Assembly: GCF_000516985.1 (NCBI RefSeq) | Contig: NW_006917091.1 | Coordinates: forward strand, 2,335,399-2,399,398 | DNA from: Pestalotiopsis fici W106-1 | Taxonomy: Eukaryota > Ascomycota > Sordariomycetes > Amphisphaeriales > Sporocadaceae | Length of the DNA stretch: 64,000 nt | Direction: 5' to 3' | The notes under the pieces: generated by a model | The model's database searches: none | The model's input: only the letters and a program-made list of their open reading frames with translations | What the model was told of the DNA's origin: nothing | In this document: in pieces, positions 11,714-24,915 of the stretch | Position numbering within the stretch: the first letter of the stretch is position 1 | Layout: each line of letters opens with the position of its first letter | Translations under genes and position numbers: made by a program

Positions 11714-12742
11714 TCAACCCATGACCGTCTGGCCATAAGTGTGGTGTTGGAAGTAGTGAGTGGGCTTATGCAGAGTCGCCATACATTGCGAACAGTTGCA
11801 TTCAGCAACATTCGCGTCCCAGATCCCCTGGTGACCATAATGGCCGTAGTGATGCTGGTGTTGGTAGTGACAGCCATGTCTGCCGTAGTTGGAGTGAAGC
11901 ACCGGAGCGCCAGTCTGGTACCCCCTGTATCCAGTGTTTGGGATTGCAGAGTTGAACCAGTCATTGTAGCGGCTGTTGAGGGATGTTGCCGAATTGAGAT
12001 ACTCGGGTGTACCATAACCAGAGTCGGGGGGCGTCACGGGAGTGTTAGACCACGCGTTTTGGTATTGAGCATTTGCCCACGAGTTCTCCCGAGGGCGGAA
12101 TGACTTGGAGGAAGCACGAGCGAGACGCGCACGTTCGTAGTCCGAGATCTCCTCTGGGGTCCATCCCTCATACGACAGTGGGTGGTGCTGAGAGTTGTTT
12201 CGGATTGATGTGACCAACGGGGCCAGTCTCTCGCGAGCGGCAGCAGCTTGCTGCTTTTGGAATTGCTTCTTGCTGGCCGCCCATTCCTTCCAGTTCTGCA
12301 GCCACGCGTTGTAATCGCCGCTCTTGTCGAGATTAACGTAGAGTGACCAGTCAATGGAACGAAGCCACTCGTTCTCCATGGTGTTCAGTTCCTGCACAGC
12401 AATCCCGCTGACCTCCGACCATGATCGATTCTGGAAAGTATTGTCGTCGAGGAACTTGCTTCCGAGCAACAGGGACACGGTGAGCATGCGCCATACCTGT
12501 CCCTCGTTGGTCTTGAAACCACCTGCGGCATTCAAGCCATTAACGCGCTTCGCGAGGTAGTTGAGACCAAGCAGAATCGTGGTGCTGGGCAAGCGCGTCG
12601 AGGTCAAAACCTGCGTCACAAATTTGCGGAAAGCACCGGTAACGGAAGCATTGGGCATGACAACTCGCATCGCCATGTCAGCAACATATTCGGCCATCAT
12701 CTCGACCTCATAGTCGAGGACCGCACATACACCGCCTGGCAT
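11714..12742 (-). CDS. Cyclin, Pho85/Pcl-type, 342 aa
   Basis: Regulatory cyclin that would bind a Pho85-like cyclin-dependent kinase in cell-cycle or polarity control. The frame is single-exon. The cyclin box spans about residues 30-145, with the family-like run 'LPSTTILLGLNYLAKRVN' and then 'GQVWRMLTVSLLLGSKFLDD', followed by the 'MENEWLRSIDWSLYVN' region typical of Pcl1/Pcl2-like cyclins. The C-terminal half is low in complexity: a charged Q/A helix, then a Tyr/His/Gly-rich tail with two CxxC-like cysteines. Start ATG at 12742 is the first ATG after an in-frame stop. There is a long gene-free stretch upstream with pyrimidine-rich tracts, so the leader may be long. Subfamily is less certain than the cyclin call; no kinase partner is encoded nearby. 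Confidence 0.83.
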   Translation of the reverse strand: MPGGVCAVLDYEVEMMAEYVADMAMRVVMPNASVTGAFRKFVTQVLTSTRLPSTTILLGLNYLAKRVNGLNAAGGFKTNEGQVWRMLTVSLLLGSKFLDDNTFQNRSWSEVSGIAVQELNTMENEWLRSIDWSLYVNLDKSGDYNAWLQNWKEWAASKKQFQKQQAAAARERLAPLVTSIRNNSQHHPLSYEGWTPEEISDYERARLARASSKSFRPRENSWANAQYQNAWSNTPVTPPDSGYGTPEYLNSATSLNSRYNDWFNSAIPNTGYRGYQTGAPVLHSNYGRHGCHYQHQHHYGHYGHQGIWDANVAECNCSQCMATLHKPTHYFQHHTYGQTVMG

Positions 12743-15700
12743 CTTGTCGGTTGTGGGAGAAGACTCCGTCAAAGATCCGCGTTAGACCTTTGTCGGAGCA
12801 AAGAGTGGCTGACACGTGTTGCCTCGAATCGCAAGAGCTGTCAGACAATCGTGGGACTAAGACCACAGAGCGCTGACAAGCAAACACACGAGGGAAACGG
12901 TCGTGAAGGGGGGTGGGGAAAGAAAGGTCTGGTCAACCTTAGTTCAAGACTCCAGCCATATGAGTACTCAATCCGTCCAAAAGTCGAATCTTGAGTGGAT
13001 GGGATCTGAGATGGATTGATCAAGTCGCGGCGGTTCGCGCGCGATCAGGAGCGAGGATTTACTCGGGCCGGTGGCACTGAGTCTTTCAAGAGGTTGGCGG
13101 AGGGGGAAAAAAACTGTGAACTGTCTCAAGGACAACTTTTATTCAAGAGCAGCCAAGCCTTGAATTTATAGGTTGCGTATGAATTTTCGAAGGTGACAAT
13201 GAAGTCTTCCGATATAAGTGTTTCTGGGAGCCCTATGCTGTCGAGTACCAGTAAGGGCGAATAATGGTATTCAGGAAAAGAGAATAATGAAAAGAGATCG
13301 TTTGAAACACTGCTTTGATTGTGTTCGAGTCAGTTACACATTGTTGAATGACCAACAGGCATTGAAACAGAAGACAATGGGACAAAGTCAGTACGTGTCT
13401 TGGTCTGCAACAAGAGGCTTCGAGATTGTGCTTGATGAAAGACCAAGAATTCTGTGGTCGACCTAGTCGTAAAATTTGTGAAGCATAGGAGCCAATGTTG
13501 GTGAGCAAGAGTATTGCTTGCAAGTATGCAAACGCGGATGCAGATGAATCACACGTAGTGTAGTCGCGATTGTCATCTGTTCGCAAGTAGTCCGAGAACT
13601 TGTCGGTCTCAATGAGCGCAGTCAAGAGACATGTCGATGGCTTCGTTGGTGTGCTCTTCCCAAAGTGACTTGAACGGCCTATGGATCGTTGCGCACACCG
13701 TCGTGCGCTGTTGCGATGGGAGAGCGGCGTCGAGGTGTCTCGTTGAAGCTGTTGCGGACCAAAACACACAAGGACGTTGCCAGAGGGTTATGAAAGATCG
13801 CGATGCAATGAATGAACTCACCTCGAGATTGACTGGACAAAGCAGTGAGGAAAAAGAGACAAGGAAAAGAAAAGGACCAGCAGTGAAACAGGGTATTTTT
13901 GCCGTGCAAGTCGACGGCCAGTTGAAAAAGGTCGTGATGAGAAGAATGTCGAGCCGCCGAAGACAGATCGAATCGGAACTTGGTCGTCGCGCGCAGACCA
14001 CAGGGACGGTCAGGTCTGCAAATAAGGTGGTCGGGGCTTCTCAGCACAGACTACACGGCTTATATGGCAGGTGCACCTTTTTTTTTTGGTTTTCCTTGCC
14101 ACGAAACTTTGTCCTGTTCCAGCTTTTTACCTGCTGGACTTTTCTGAGTGTTTTCGGAGGGTAAAAGAAACCTGAATCCTGGACGTCGACGGCCTCGTGA
14201 GAAATGGCAGGTCTCCAAATCGTCGTAGAGGTCGTTTTCGAACTTGAATGGCGAGTCGCGGATGTCGAGGTGGAGGGATGGGAGATGGGGAGGGGAGATG
14301 GGGGATAGAAAAGAGAGATTATGGGCGGGAAGCGAGACAAGAGACGGGGGGTGGGCAGAGGAAAAAAGAGCGAGGTTTGTGTTGATGGTGATGCCGGATG
14401 GGGGGGGGTACCCAAGGAACGGCCGGGGCCAGCAGTTGGACCCAGCAAAAGTAGATGCTGGTAGGTACAGCGGTGGCCAGCGAGCGATGGGGTGTTTGGT
14501 CTGGTAGCAGCACCTAGCGGTACGGAGTACTACATAGTAACAGCACTGGGTGACTGGAGACTGCACTAAAACGTACCGGGCCCAGGGCACAGGGCAACAC
14601 AGCACCGAAACGACACTGACTGGCACAAGGCCTAGTGGGTGTCTCCACAATGACCGCTGGAGACAAGAGGTCCAGAGGGTCGATTTTTGCAAAGCTGGGC
14701 AACGCTATTCCACTAATGTTCAAGCCTGGCTAGCCCGGGGCCCCAAAGGATGGATCCCAAAAGTAAGACCAGGGGGGGAGAACAAAATAAAAAATATTAT
14801 CCAAAAGCCAACCTCTTTCACGCCAAACCAAAGAAGTCAGTCGGCCCAAAGAAAAAAAAAATTCAATTTTAAACGGACTAGCAGATCGTCCATCAATGGT
14901 TGGCACGGTTATTATTGAACGTTGACCGGCAAGCAAAAACCGCAGCTACCATTATTTGGATCTGGCTCCCATCATTAATCCTGGATGGCCATCTACTGTG
15001 TATGGTTTTATTTTGTGTTTTATTTTTAATTAGTCCCAAGTACGCCTTTGGTAACATCTGCTTTTTTTCTTTTGTCTTGTAAGTTGTTGCGGGTTACATG
15101 GTTAACTATGTACACACATACCATGTATCCAGGGAATTTAAGGATATTACCGGCAGTCCCAAGTAGTGTGGGCAATACATGCTCAGTGTCTTCTTCTTGT
15201 GTTTCCCGCTAGAGCTGCAGAAGAGATCAAAGGCGGTTTTGAATTTTAGAGAAAGAGGGAGAAAAAATCGGTGGACAAGGGGGGCTGACAAAACGGAGTA
15301 TCCACTCCGTCAGATGCAGAGCGACTACTCGCGTAACGTTCTGCTTCTGCTTCTGCCAGGTTGCAATAATTGACGCATCATCCACCACACCAAGGCACTG
15401 ACCCTGCGAAGTGGACGAATCTGCATTCATCACCTTTTGGATTGTTCATTGTTAGTAGTCAAGGCAGGTACGTAGCGTGCGGTGGATTCCTCACACTTTG
15501 AAGTTTGAATGCCCTTTTTCTTGCCTTTCTCCACTCTACCGGGGCTGCGCACCTACGTAGTAGGTAGAGATCAACCTCTTTATTTTCCTCCGCTCCCTTC
15601 TTCTTGGGTGAGGGCTCTTGGAGTGTGATCCTACCGCCAGACACAGGTTTTTGTGACGTGGACTAAAATAATGCACACTACCTACGGTCCATGGTTTGCT

Positions 15701-16732
15701 AGATACTCGTCATTCTCGTTTACCGGCTGACCTCATCACAATGACTGTATAGATTGCAGACCATGAGGTATGAATGGTCAAGATCTACTCACGCCTCTGA
15801 CAAATTTCTTGATGACCTGCCAGGCACTTGCCGCAAGGTAGGGCAGGTACACGTACGGGGTGCGGTGTACGTGTGTAGCTTTATGGTGTGGTAAGAGGTA
15901 GCAGATGAGCGCAAAAATTGGTGGCTTGTCGTAATGATGGCAACTGAGGGTGCTACATCACGGGTGAATGGAGACACTCGTCCAATAATGCATCCAGTCG
16001 TCTCCTCACGCATTGGGTCTGTGACGCGGTCACGTTCTAGAGCGCATTCCTTCCCTGTAGCAGAAATCTGGCTGGCTTGCTGGCTGGCCATCAGCCGCCT
16101 ACTGTGTAGGTAAGTAATAACAAAATCTTACCCGTCTAGGGCTGGGTCGACCTGTATTGATTCTTCGTGTTCGACCGCGTTTTCCTGCAGAGATGAGCCT
16201 TGTTTCTGCTATGATGGAGCCAGCAGCCAGCCCCGACTATCAATAGGTATCCAGGCACACTGTCTACCTATGCAAGCGTCTGTTTATGGGCAACTACCCA
16301 TTCAATCACACCGAGCTCGATGTTGTTTTCGCCTCCTGATCTAAGATCTAGGAGAAAGCCTTTGAAAGTTGGACAACCTACCTAGGCAAAAGCCGGGCCC
16401 TGATTTGCCTGATTCATAACCTCTTCGAGACGTTGCGTTGGAACAATATCGCAAAGGTCTCGCCCAATCCCATTCCAATCTCCGAAAGAGTCAAGGCAAT
16501 CTATTACTCTCTCGCGTCTGTAGATCTGACGCGGAAGTTGACGCTTCAGTTGTGAGACCAAAATAGCCTCTTACCTGCTAGATGAAGAAAATGTAGGTCT
16601 GCCGTTTGGTCATTCGTGGAATGCGGTCCCATCTCAGTGTCATCTCGGAAGTCAAGTGGCACTTGCTGTCTTGGGGTATCGGCCTGTTGCACTGCGCGCC
16701 AGCGCCGCCTTATTGCAAGCAATGGAGTTGAT

Positions 16733-16756
16733 TGTGTGTGTGTGCGTGTGTGTGTG
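16733..16756. repeat. (GT)n microsatellite
   Basis: About twelve TG units with one GC interruption. Simple repeat in the gene-free stretch. Confidence 0.9.
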
Positions 16757-18050
16757 GGTAGCAGTAGGACGGGGTAGGGAGGTCAGGTAGGGTACAGTAG
16801 GTCACGGTATGCGTCATGGTAAAGTGCACAAATTTCCAGCGTCGAAGGTTACCGCCGGGCGGATACAGCCACTACATACACAGTACTACAGCACACCTCC
16901 TGGTGAATTTCATTAACCTTCAGATAAGTTTTGGTAGGTCATGTACATATTTTCAAGGTTGCTCTGTCATGCTGCCAACGCCCACGCCAACGCCATTCGA
17001 GAGGGCAGCTCTTAACATCGTCCCAAGCCGAGTGCAATAGGAAGAAGTCCTGTCTCGTGTTCTTGATCTACACCAGCAATTACACAGAAATGAAGCAAGA
17101 AATGTAGAATACGGTAGGGAATCTCTTGGCATGTTGGCTGCTCGATGAACCGGTATTGTACACATTGATTGCAAGGGGGGGCAGACGGCCGTCCATCATG
17201 GGCAATCGTCCAACAGACCATACCCATGTGCTCGATCTCAAAAACAAGTGGCCATTGCACCTATCCAGTAGGCAACCAAACAATCCAGTCATGAGTCGAA
17301 GAAGCGAAATGGGCGTGATCCTGAAAGAGCTCAGCATTTGTTCTGTGACATGTTACTGGCGCTCAAATTGTTTGGATTTGAATGGCTGGAGCGGAGCTAG
17401 AGCCCGAATGAATGGTTCAGGCTCCAAAACCGAAGATCCCTACGACACAGTGTTCCTACGGGACCCAGTTTGCCAGTGTATTCAGTCCGTACGGAATACG
17501 GGCAGCGACTTCATCCCAGACTCATCAAGGGTCCTGGCATCCTCGGCATACCAGCCAGAGCTTGCCAGGATGAGAGGTGGTCCGTTCAAGCCGAAGATTT
17601 CAAGGGTCCGCCACGTGAGAGAGCAGCCAAAACCGCATCAACAGGGCTGCGGTCTGACACGAGAAAATGCTCCTGGCTGGCTGGCGAATGCTTCTCCTGG
17701 CATGGAATTGACATCTTCTACGCGTATGGGCATATTATCAACAGTCCGGCTGAACCCAGATTGATGCCTAGAGCAGTGAATGACACGAGACCACAAACTC
17801 TGCCGCATGAACCTTGAGCAAAGCAGCCAAAACGCGGGCGCGAAAGGGTGTATTAATTCTGCTGGGCTTTTTGCCTTTGATGCCGTAGCCTACAAGCCAT
17901 ACTCACCCAATCCCATCGCCTATTCCATCAGAGTCGCAAAAATGGCTTTCTGGGGTCGACTTGCGACGCCAGTGGTAACGAGTCGCCGGTTGCCGTGCCC
18001 GCGGAATGGGCTCGTACATGCAATAGACGCACGTACTGTGCGTATGTGTT

Positions 18051-18069
18051 TGTGTGTGTGTGTGTGTGT
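18051..18069. repeat. (TG)n microsatellite
   Basis: Nine and a half uninterrupted TG units, preceded by a degenerate TG-rich lead-in from 18041. Confidence 0.9.
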
Positions 18070-20328
18070 AAGAAGCTGGTCGTGGATTGCCGATCTGTGT
18101 GTGCTCTGGAGTCTGATGTTATGTGTTTGGAACTTTCCGTCCGAAACGGAAGACCAGATCCGTAAGGTAGTCAAGGCTAAGCCCGAAGCATTCACGCCCC
18201 CTGATGGGATTCCTAAGATTAAAGCGCAAAAGCAATATCACAACCCTGGGTAAAAGACGCGTCGACCTCGAAATATGACAACCAAGCCGAATTCAGAAGC
18301 ATAGCATGTGTTTCAGGAATTTGTGAGACAAAGCTGCCGGGAACGAAGTCACGAGCCATAATGTCTGCTCAAGATGAGCTATTGTCGTTGAGCTGGCTGC
18401 TTTCACCACCAGACTCATTAAACACACGAGACTTGAGACCTTTGGTGATCCATTCACTCATCGGTCGGATCTTGAAATGCAACACGTCGAAGTCGGCTCG
18501 AGTTTCTAGTAGGAGTGGTGTTTCATAGACCGTTAATAGACAGCGATAAGAACGGCGTTCTAGAATGTCAATCCACATTCCTCATCAACTTACAGCCACA
18601 AAAAGTACGCAGTTTACCAGGCAGGCAAGCTGTAGCAGTAAGTACGTAGTAGATTATTGCACGTCGGCAAGTGGCTCTTGGTAGCTGTGAATGATCAAAT
18701 CTGCCGTAAAACGGGCATCAGGATTCAGCATCAACCTTGAAATTGCCAATATTTTCAATGTCGTTGTTTATTGGCACGAATGGGGCAGGAAACATGGCAA
18801 AACCATTGCTCCAATCGGAAGAGTGGCATTTTCGAACCTCGCAAGCCTATTGCCTGCTGTTACCAGCACGGCGCCCATCTCAGTTTGGTTTTCCGGAAAA
18901 CGTGTGTCTATCTGTTACCAGATACAATTTCTCTCCAAATCACCCAAAGTGCCAGCCAGACACCAGACACGCTTCCTCTCCCCAGGGTTATTCCTACCAC
19001 GCTGCCACTAGCTTTTTCTGCTACCGCTCCGGTTCCCACTACGCATGTGGCTTTTCTCTTGCTTGGCGTCTACTAAGGCAAGGCCATCGGTGCTGCTGCG
19101 GGCCCCTTCTAATTGGCTTTAGAGGACCCTGAAGTTTTCTCAAATTCATAGTACGAGAAGATGCTTCACTGGCCTTGAAAAATTTTGATAGGCGAGCGCA
19201 AATCGTCTTGGTAGGGCCCGTAAAGAGTTTTCTATGCCAAATTTCTCAAGCCGTATTGGGGTCGATCCTCGTCAATGTCCGATGTACTGCGTATACATTG
19301 CGGTGACGCTGCTGCGAGTCAAAAGCCACACATTGGAGATTAACTGTCCTTGGAAGCTACTGCCGCAGCGTCATTGTGCCTGGGCGTCATCAGATTCTTC
19401 ATCACAGCTGGAGTGGCAATCCAGTCCTGGCCCCATGTTTTGCCAGGGTTCAAGCGAATCTAGGGTTGTTAGGTAAAGCAAACTCAACTGACTGAGAAAT
19501 TCAAACCCCCCGGTCTGATATGGCCTGTCGCACAATCATCGAGCCAATCACAAGCCGAATCATCCACCTACACTCGGCACACTGCCTGTTGCTATGAATA
19601 GGTATCCTCGGGCCTACCTAGATCTTATCCCTAATACTTGAAGAGATTAGCTTTTGACTCCCCGTGATGGGTCGGTCTTGGTAGATGAGGCTTCCAACTT
19701 TTTTTTTTATGACATACGAAATATCAATGGATTTAGCACGGCAGGCTATGCATCTTACTGTGTACGAATGTCGGGGCTGCGGCATTGGTTGCTCCTTGAC
19801 GATGCCTGTATCATTCCTAGAAAATAGCTGACATGGATAATCTAACCGGCAATCCGGATGCATATTGTCAAGAATTCTCCCAAAGAAAAACGCACGACAA
19901 TAACCAATCCAACTCGCAAGTTCCGGACAGCACCATCAAACCCCCCACGAGGTCTTGCAGCACATAGAATATCACAGTATCGACGTACGTATTGACCTAC
20001 ACATATCGGCTCTCGCATCCGCGTCACCCTCGTGCAACTGTTCCTACGTCCCGAGAAGGCGAAATGTTCGAGGCCCCGCTTGACATGCTACTCAAGCGTT
20101 CTGGAAAATAAATGCCTCTGCTTCGTTTCACCGGATCAAGACAAGACCTGCATTGCTGCCGTTGGCGGCATGGAATCAAGCCGACCAAATGCATATTCAG
20201 TTGAGGGGTAAACATACTACAATTGGTAACTTGCCGGTCTGTCTTGCACTTGAGCAATGCCGCCTAGAGCTTGGAGTCGTACCATTCATTCTCGCATTAT
20301 GACTCTTACTCCGGCTTGGTGGCCTCTC

Positions 20329-20331
<3 letters not shown>

Positions 20332-20359
<28 letters not shown>
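20332..20359. repeat. Poly-A tract (A28)
   Basis: Twenty-eight A residues in a row. No reverse-transcriptase remnant precedes it and no target-site duplication could be identified, so it is recorded only as a simple repeat. Confidence 0.9.
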
Positions 20360-20361
<2 letters not shown>

Positions 20362-23300
20362 CTTGAATAGCTTGAGCAAAGAGGGCCATTTGCCTCACCT
20401 TATTTACAATTGGTTGCTTGGTAGGTACTGTTAGGTAGCAGTCATTGCTGAGATTTGAGTCGATGGGTTTTGGCGGCAGATTATGTTTACTCACATGTGA
20501 CATCTGACATGAGTACGTGTTCACTGTGGCTCACTGTACATGTTATATCACCGCCTCAAAGAGCAATGAGAAACTATTCACCACACTGGCGGCCGTGGCG
20601 TCTTTCATCACACGCCTACCACGGTCATTCTCGGTGCCAATCGCAATAGTAGCCTGTCTAAACGGCTCCTTGCGGGGAACGCCTGCAAGCATTTGCCTCC
20701 TCATACACACCGCCATCGCTCACTGCCATGCGCCAGAGATCACGAGACCTGCGCCATAAACAAGCTTTCTATAACAACCAAGAAGATGGACGGGGTTACC
20801 AGTTGCCCCTCACACGAGGACTCCATTGCTCTGCATCTATGACTAGGCAGTTCACCACTCCCGTGGCATCTTTGAAAGACCAAAGTACCATTGAAAGAGA
20901 CTGACTTGCAGCCAATCCAGGCACCTGCTTTTTCGGTCCAGTCAAGTGTTCTCTAGAACTTGCGGCGCTTCCTGGAATTGGTGGTTAGCTTCCGGTTCAT
21001 ACTCCGACGAACCACACTCGAGCAAAGCTCTACTGCTTGTGATGAATCGTCCGACTATCTCTGGTTGGCGGCAACACGTAATAAAGTATTGGCACAGGCC
21101 GCGAATGAGCGACGTCGCAGGCAGGGTTTGATTGTAGACTCATAGCCCCAAGTAGGGCTTCAAATGCTGCCGTCAGCATGATAACCAGTGAAGCAGCCAT
21201 GCCATTGAGTGGGTGATGGTGCTTGACTCAGTCACGACATGGTGGGTGGACGCCGCACAGCAACGGAAATGGCCGCAAGAGACACGGCTGTTCTCATCAT
21301 GGCAGAGTACCTAGATTATCCTACACAATACGGTCTGGACAAAACAAAGAACAAAAAAAAAAGTCAGCGGTACGGTACAATAGTGAGTATCGCAGGATTC
21401 CGCCCATACGGAGCCGGCCAAACCGGCGTCCACTCCATAATAGCGTATGGGCTTCCCACCAGGATGGATCAGCCCAAGCTATAACCATCGATCACTCTTA
21501 CAAAAAGTTGTCTAGTAAAAGTGTTATTCACGTCTCGGCCTTGGGGTGAGTGATTCCACTGAATTGGTTACTCGCGGGTCAGGCTAGAGCCATGTAAACC
21601 TTTTCTTTTTTGTTTTCTCTTTTTCTTTCTCTCTATCCGCTAATTCTAACCAACAACTAACTATATACAAGTATGGTTAATGGCACAAAACATTCAGGCT
21701 GCTTCACTTCATGAGGAATCTCAGTGGGTGGCGCACAGCTTCTTAGAAACACGGCTGTGGTTTGAAATGCGTCACAAGGGAGTCAGATTCCCTTCCAGAT
21801 CATCCACCCTGCACTGCTCTTGTGGCAAGATATGGTTGCGACACAGTGATGGGAAGGGGCCACAGCGCGAAAAGACTCTAAAGTGCTTGCAGTAGCGTTT
21901 CTGAGGCGCGTCTGCGATCACTGGAATTGGGGAATCCTGACGACTGGTACGGGACGGGACCATGGGGCATTTGCAGGCTCTGGGCCCTGGGTACTCTGGA
22001 GTGTACATACACTTTTTCTCTCTCGCTCCTCAACTCGGTGACTCCTTTGGCCGCTCAAACAGTGTCGGTCGTTTGGCCCTGAACTGACGGCAGGATTTTC
22101 TTGGCTGACAAACACTGCTACAAGGTGCACCTCCCAAAATCGTCTCACCCGCACCATAACCGTCGATCACTGCCCATTCATCAGCTGGGCTGGACTCGCC
22201 CATCCAAGCAGAAAACCTAGAAAAGCCCCTCAGAGGATAAGGTGGCTAGCATCCACCAATCCGTGTGCTAAAGACGTCAAGGCGCTTTGCCCATCCACCG
22301 CATCATCATTTCAGATCCTCGGCACCATCAGCAACCATCATCATCATCGTATTGTTCTGTAGGCTTCCAACCTTTACGCTGATCAATGAGGGCTTTTGCC
22401 AGGGCAATTGATTCCTGCTCATTACCTAGACCTTACACACAGTACGTAGGTCTGCCTGCAAGAGTCTTACCCGGTTATGCACACCCCGCGGCCTACGCAT
22501 GCGTCCTGTACGTTTCTAGTGTTTAGCATGCACTCCCAGGGGCTTCTTTCATCCAATGATGCAATGGTGCCCAAATCAGCCATTCTCGCTTGAAAGCGGC
22601 GAGCGGATCGGTAGCCGGACCAGTCGGTCCTGGCCAAAGCCATGCAGTCCGTTTTTATTCCATCCCTCGTTTGAGAATATCTTTTTGCTCGAATTGCTTG
22701 TCCTTTCCTGACAGAGTCTTTGATCCTCAGAGGGATGGATTGTGCAGTGTACAATGTATGCGCGCTTTGGTGGGCCAAGACTGTACAGACCGTAGCAGGC
22801 GTAGGTACTTGCCATGACTTACCCCCTCCCCTCCACCAAACAAGAATTGGCGCAGCCGTTGAGTGCACAAATTGTCCTCACATTAACCGATATGCATGTC
22901 GTCACTAGCTACTTACCTAAGTAAGTAATGCAAGCACCTATGCATACATTGGCTGTGGTGTTGCAACACGTTTCCTCGTGGCCTAGCAGAAACACAGCGA
23001 GGCGGCGGCTAACCCCATCGTCAATGTTTACTGCGGTGCAGATTTCTAAATATGACAAACTTTGGCTTAGCAATGCAACCAGCGAATCATACAAGGCCCT
23101 CGGCATTAGTGCGTCATTGAGCTACATACTAGTGACTGTACACTGCTTACTTATTCGTAACCACATGGATAGGCGATTTGTTTGTGTGTTATCGCGATTT
23201 TTGAGCCTTCCGAAGTTGAATTCCTGAGGTCAACATCCTTTAGATCGTTTGATCATAATGGCATCAAGTTGCATTGCTAGTCTCTGGTCATGGGTGCTTC

Positions 23301-24915
23301 GTATCAATGTCCACGTATAGGCAATGAGTTGACCTAGATGTGTAATTGCGAGTTTATAAGCAGTTACAAGTGTATGCCACAGTTGAAGGATAATAAAGAT
23401 AAATAGGCACCATTGCCAAGCAATGAATGGCGACAAGATCATGCTACGCATTCGAGTTTTCATAGACCAGGAGCAATGAGTATAAAGTTGGCCTTGCTAT
23501 TTGTCCTTGAAGCCGCATATACGACTATAGACTTCCATGTAGTCCATTGCCCTTTGTTAAACATCTTCTCGCGCGTAAGACCGATCCCGACAAACGTGGG
23601 GTGCGGCTAAATATCAGGATTGTCTGTGTAGAATTCGAAAGCGCTGAATATCTGAGTATCAATAGTAATGCCACTCCGAAGCAAAGCAATGATTGAGACT
23701 AGTGGCCAAACATTCAGAAATATGGAAAGCCAGCTGCCACTCATTGAAAAGGGGCTTCGAGGAGAGCGCGTGGTCGAGTTAGTAAAAATGTCTTCGTCTG
23801 AACAAGTTTCAAGAGGAAACAAAAAGGGAAGTCTAGAAGAATTTCCCCGAAAACAGTCGTTTTCATGACTTTCCCTTACTCGCAGTGAATACTGCCTTAT
23901 GAATCTTGTGAGCTCGCCAGACCGTGGGACCGATGGATCAAGGATTTGCGGAGATCGCCCAACAGTCACCAACATCATTTCCTTTGTTTCTATAGCGATC
24001 TTCTGAGCATCCCAACGCCTGTTGTCCCAGTTGGAGCTTAGATAAATCTAAGTTATTGTCCTTTGTCTACAATGGTTTGGAGCTGCCCGCAACGCAAGCG
24101 GCGTATGATGGCCTGCAAACAAGCAGAAAAATTAGGTATCTGCACAAAAGTAAGGCGCAAAATGTCTGTTAGTAGCCGTTACTTGCATGATGATTCTGGC
24201 GAGATACAAATACATTTAGTGTTAAATAGTTCATATTACACTATCATCGTGGCAATAAGGAAATGCTGTACATTTATGACGACTGAGTGATTTAGATTCC
24301 TGCAGTTTATATCTGCATCTCCTCAGGAAGACAGTTATATCTATATAATTGATCATGTCGAAAGATCAACAATCCCACAAGACCTTGGCATATTAGTTTA
24401 GGGAAATTGCTGCTATAGAAGTTGAGTCGTAAAAACTTGAAGTGTTAAGCCTAATACTGACTGCTACAAATTTAGGTCTCGATTATTATTCGAATGCCAG
24501 AGTAAACGCAAAGTCCAATTTATGACAAGAATGGAAAAAGATCTCTATTCGTCTTGCAGTGTCTAGACTCCAACAATAAAAGGCGCCGGTAGCGGTTTAA
24601 AGACATTTGAGCGGCAGTGTGTAAGTGAAGTTTCACTTTGGGGAAGCAACGATGCGGTGGAGCTTTGGGATAGAATCACGTGAGCGTCACGTGTTGCAAA
24701 CGCCAACCTCGCACAATTCTCCTGGTCGTGCCATTTCCAATTTGGTGATGATCTATTCGCAATAATATACAAATACAAACGCTCGGCCATCAATTGCGAC
24801 CGTACTGCAGTCCTGGTAAATCTACGCGAGTCCCGGAATGCTGACCTGGAAGCTCGCTCAACTAACACCGAATAGCTTCCCCAGCCAATGGTAACAGCTC
24901 GCACTAGCAGACACC

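Larger units (their letters stand above)
12743..24915. other. 12.2-kb stretch without a recognisable gene
   Basis: I read this stretch on both strands and found no frame with domain-like or spliced structure. Near 13.0-14.7 kb it is pyrimidine-rich on the minus strand (for example 14230-14420), which suits a long leader or promoter for the cyclin. The rest is ordinary in base composition, with (GT)n tracts at 16733-16756 and 18051-18069, an A28 tract at 20332-20359, and many copies of TACCTA/TAGGTA-type motifs. From 22.9 to 24.5 kb it becomes more A/T-rich. The right end is the promoter of the PHD-finger gene. Confidence 0.6.

Noticed and set aside
14060..14692. A 210-codon open frame on the minus strand upstream of the cyclin
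   Set aside because: Its composition simply reflects the C/T-rich tract (Pro, Ser, Leu runs). More likely leader or promoter sequence.
17126..17764. A 212-codon open frame on the plus strand in the gene-free stretch
   Set aside because: No domain, irregular composition, overlapping open frames on other frames, no splice or promoter context. Judged a chance frame.
20332..20359. A28 tract as the tail of a retroposon or processed gene copy
   Set aside because: No coding or reverse-transcriptase remnant precedes it and no flanking duplication could be found.
23607..23978. A 123-codon ATG-started minus frame with one hydrophobic segment
   Set aside because: Slightly protein-like at its C-terminal end, but no family recognised and the region is A/T-rich; too weak to list as a gene or relic.
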